Assembly (NCBI GenBank): GCA_948436025.1
Contig: CAOJHH010000009.1
Span: 1-44,399, forward strand
DNA: 44,399 nucleotides
From: an uncultured Clostridium sp.
GTDB taxonomy: Bacteria; Bacillota; Clostridia; TANB77; CAG-508
Direction of reading: 5' to 3'
How positions within the stretch are numbered: position 1 is the stretch's first letter; each line of letters begins with the position of its first letter. Positions 44,331 through 44,399 of this stretch are shown here, piece by piece. Both the position numbers and the translations under genes were made by a program. Below the pieces are notes generated by a model, which saw only the letters and a program-made list of their open reading frames with translations, made no database searches and was not told where the DNA came from.

Positions 44331-44399
44331 ATTCCGTTATGACTATTTTGGATCTATGTCAAGTTTTTGGACACTTTTTTTGAGAATTTTTTTATATTT
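44331..44399. mobile_element. Possible insertion-sequence end at the window edge
   Basis: The pilin frame is interrupted near 44325, and the sequence beyond includes GTCAAGTTTTTGGACAC, similar in flavour to IS3/IS481-type ends. No transposase is visible. The contig stops shortly after, as contigs often do at repeats. The family cannot be assigned. Confidence 0.3.

Overview
The window comes from an AT-rich, low-GC Gram-positive anaerobe, most likely an uncultured Clostridia-type Bacillota. Indicators are strong AAGGAGG Shine-Dalgarno sites, a dnaG-rpoD operon, an oxygen-sensitive pyruvate formate-lyase pair, sporulation genes (spoIVFA/spoIVFB-like pair, yyaC, a SpoVB/MurJ-like flippase), an LPxTG-type surface protein and type IV pilin-like proteins. 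No species can be named from sequence alone.

Layout: 1-3.8 kb, a possible insertion-sequence end, a Cys/His-rich small gene, then aspS and asnS divergent. 3.8-6.6 kb, proS-scpB and two small genes. 6.7-12.3 kb, tRNA-Met, rpoD, dnaG, a CarD-like regulator and dut. 12.3-16.7 kb, a TIGR04086-like membrane protein, a WG-repeat protein, tgt and queA. 16.8-20.1 kb, a secreted metallopeptidase-like protein, a small gene, a 300-aa unknown and a small GT2-like protein. 20.2-23.4 kb, pflB-pflA. 23.5-27.8 kb, a secreted CxxC/acidic-repeat protein, an ArsP-type permease, a GNAT-like protein and a patatin. 28.0-29.8 kb, two small genes and rpsF-ssb-rpsR. 29.9-37.4 kb, a pilin-like protein, the sporulation cluster and surface proteins. 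37.6-44.4 kb, topB, an HD hydrolase, hicAB, HU, a flippase and a pilin-like gene cut at the window edge.

Main discovery candidate: in-frame CGG behaves as a +1 frameshift codon. In the recognisable genes I found 11 in-frame CGG codons, in nine genes: dnaG, queA, pflA (three times), topB, yyaC, the TIGR04086-like gene, two unknown genes and a pilin. At all 11, skipping the C and continuing at GGN (glycine) gives the full-length or more family-like protein. Reading CGG as arginine breaks the protein or gives it an unrelated tail. Scanning the other recognised genes by eye I found no in-frame CGG, although out-of-phase CGG is common. The P-site codons differ at all 11 sites, so the signal seems to be CGG itself. 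A missing tRNA-Arg(CCG) with slippage onto GGN, or a glycine tRNA reading CGGN as a quadruplet, would both explain this.

The opposite pattern is seen in five small, isolated plus-strand genes (139-333, 6275-6547, 18348-18683, 28019-28291, 28440-28559). Each has its own promoter and Shine-Dalgarno site and, with one weak case, a clear terminator. They carry 11 in-frame CGG codons but stay open only if CGG is read as sense. Four of them and the promoter of the 300-aa gene share a TTTTAYRTAAAA-like element at the -35/spacer region. They may be foreign, or conditionally decoded.

A second recurring theme is a dispersed palindromic element (GAACCCCCAGTC...AAAGGGGCTTTTTT, six full or partial copies), mostly just after stop codons, where it can also serve as a terminator.
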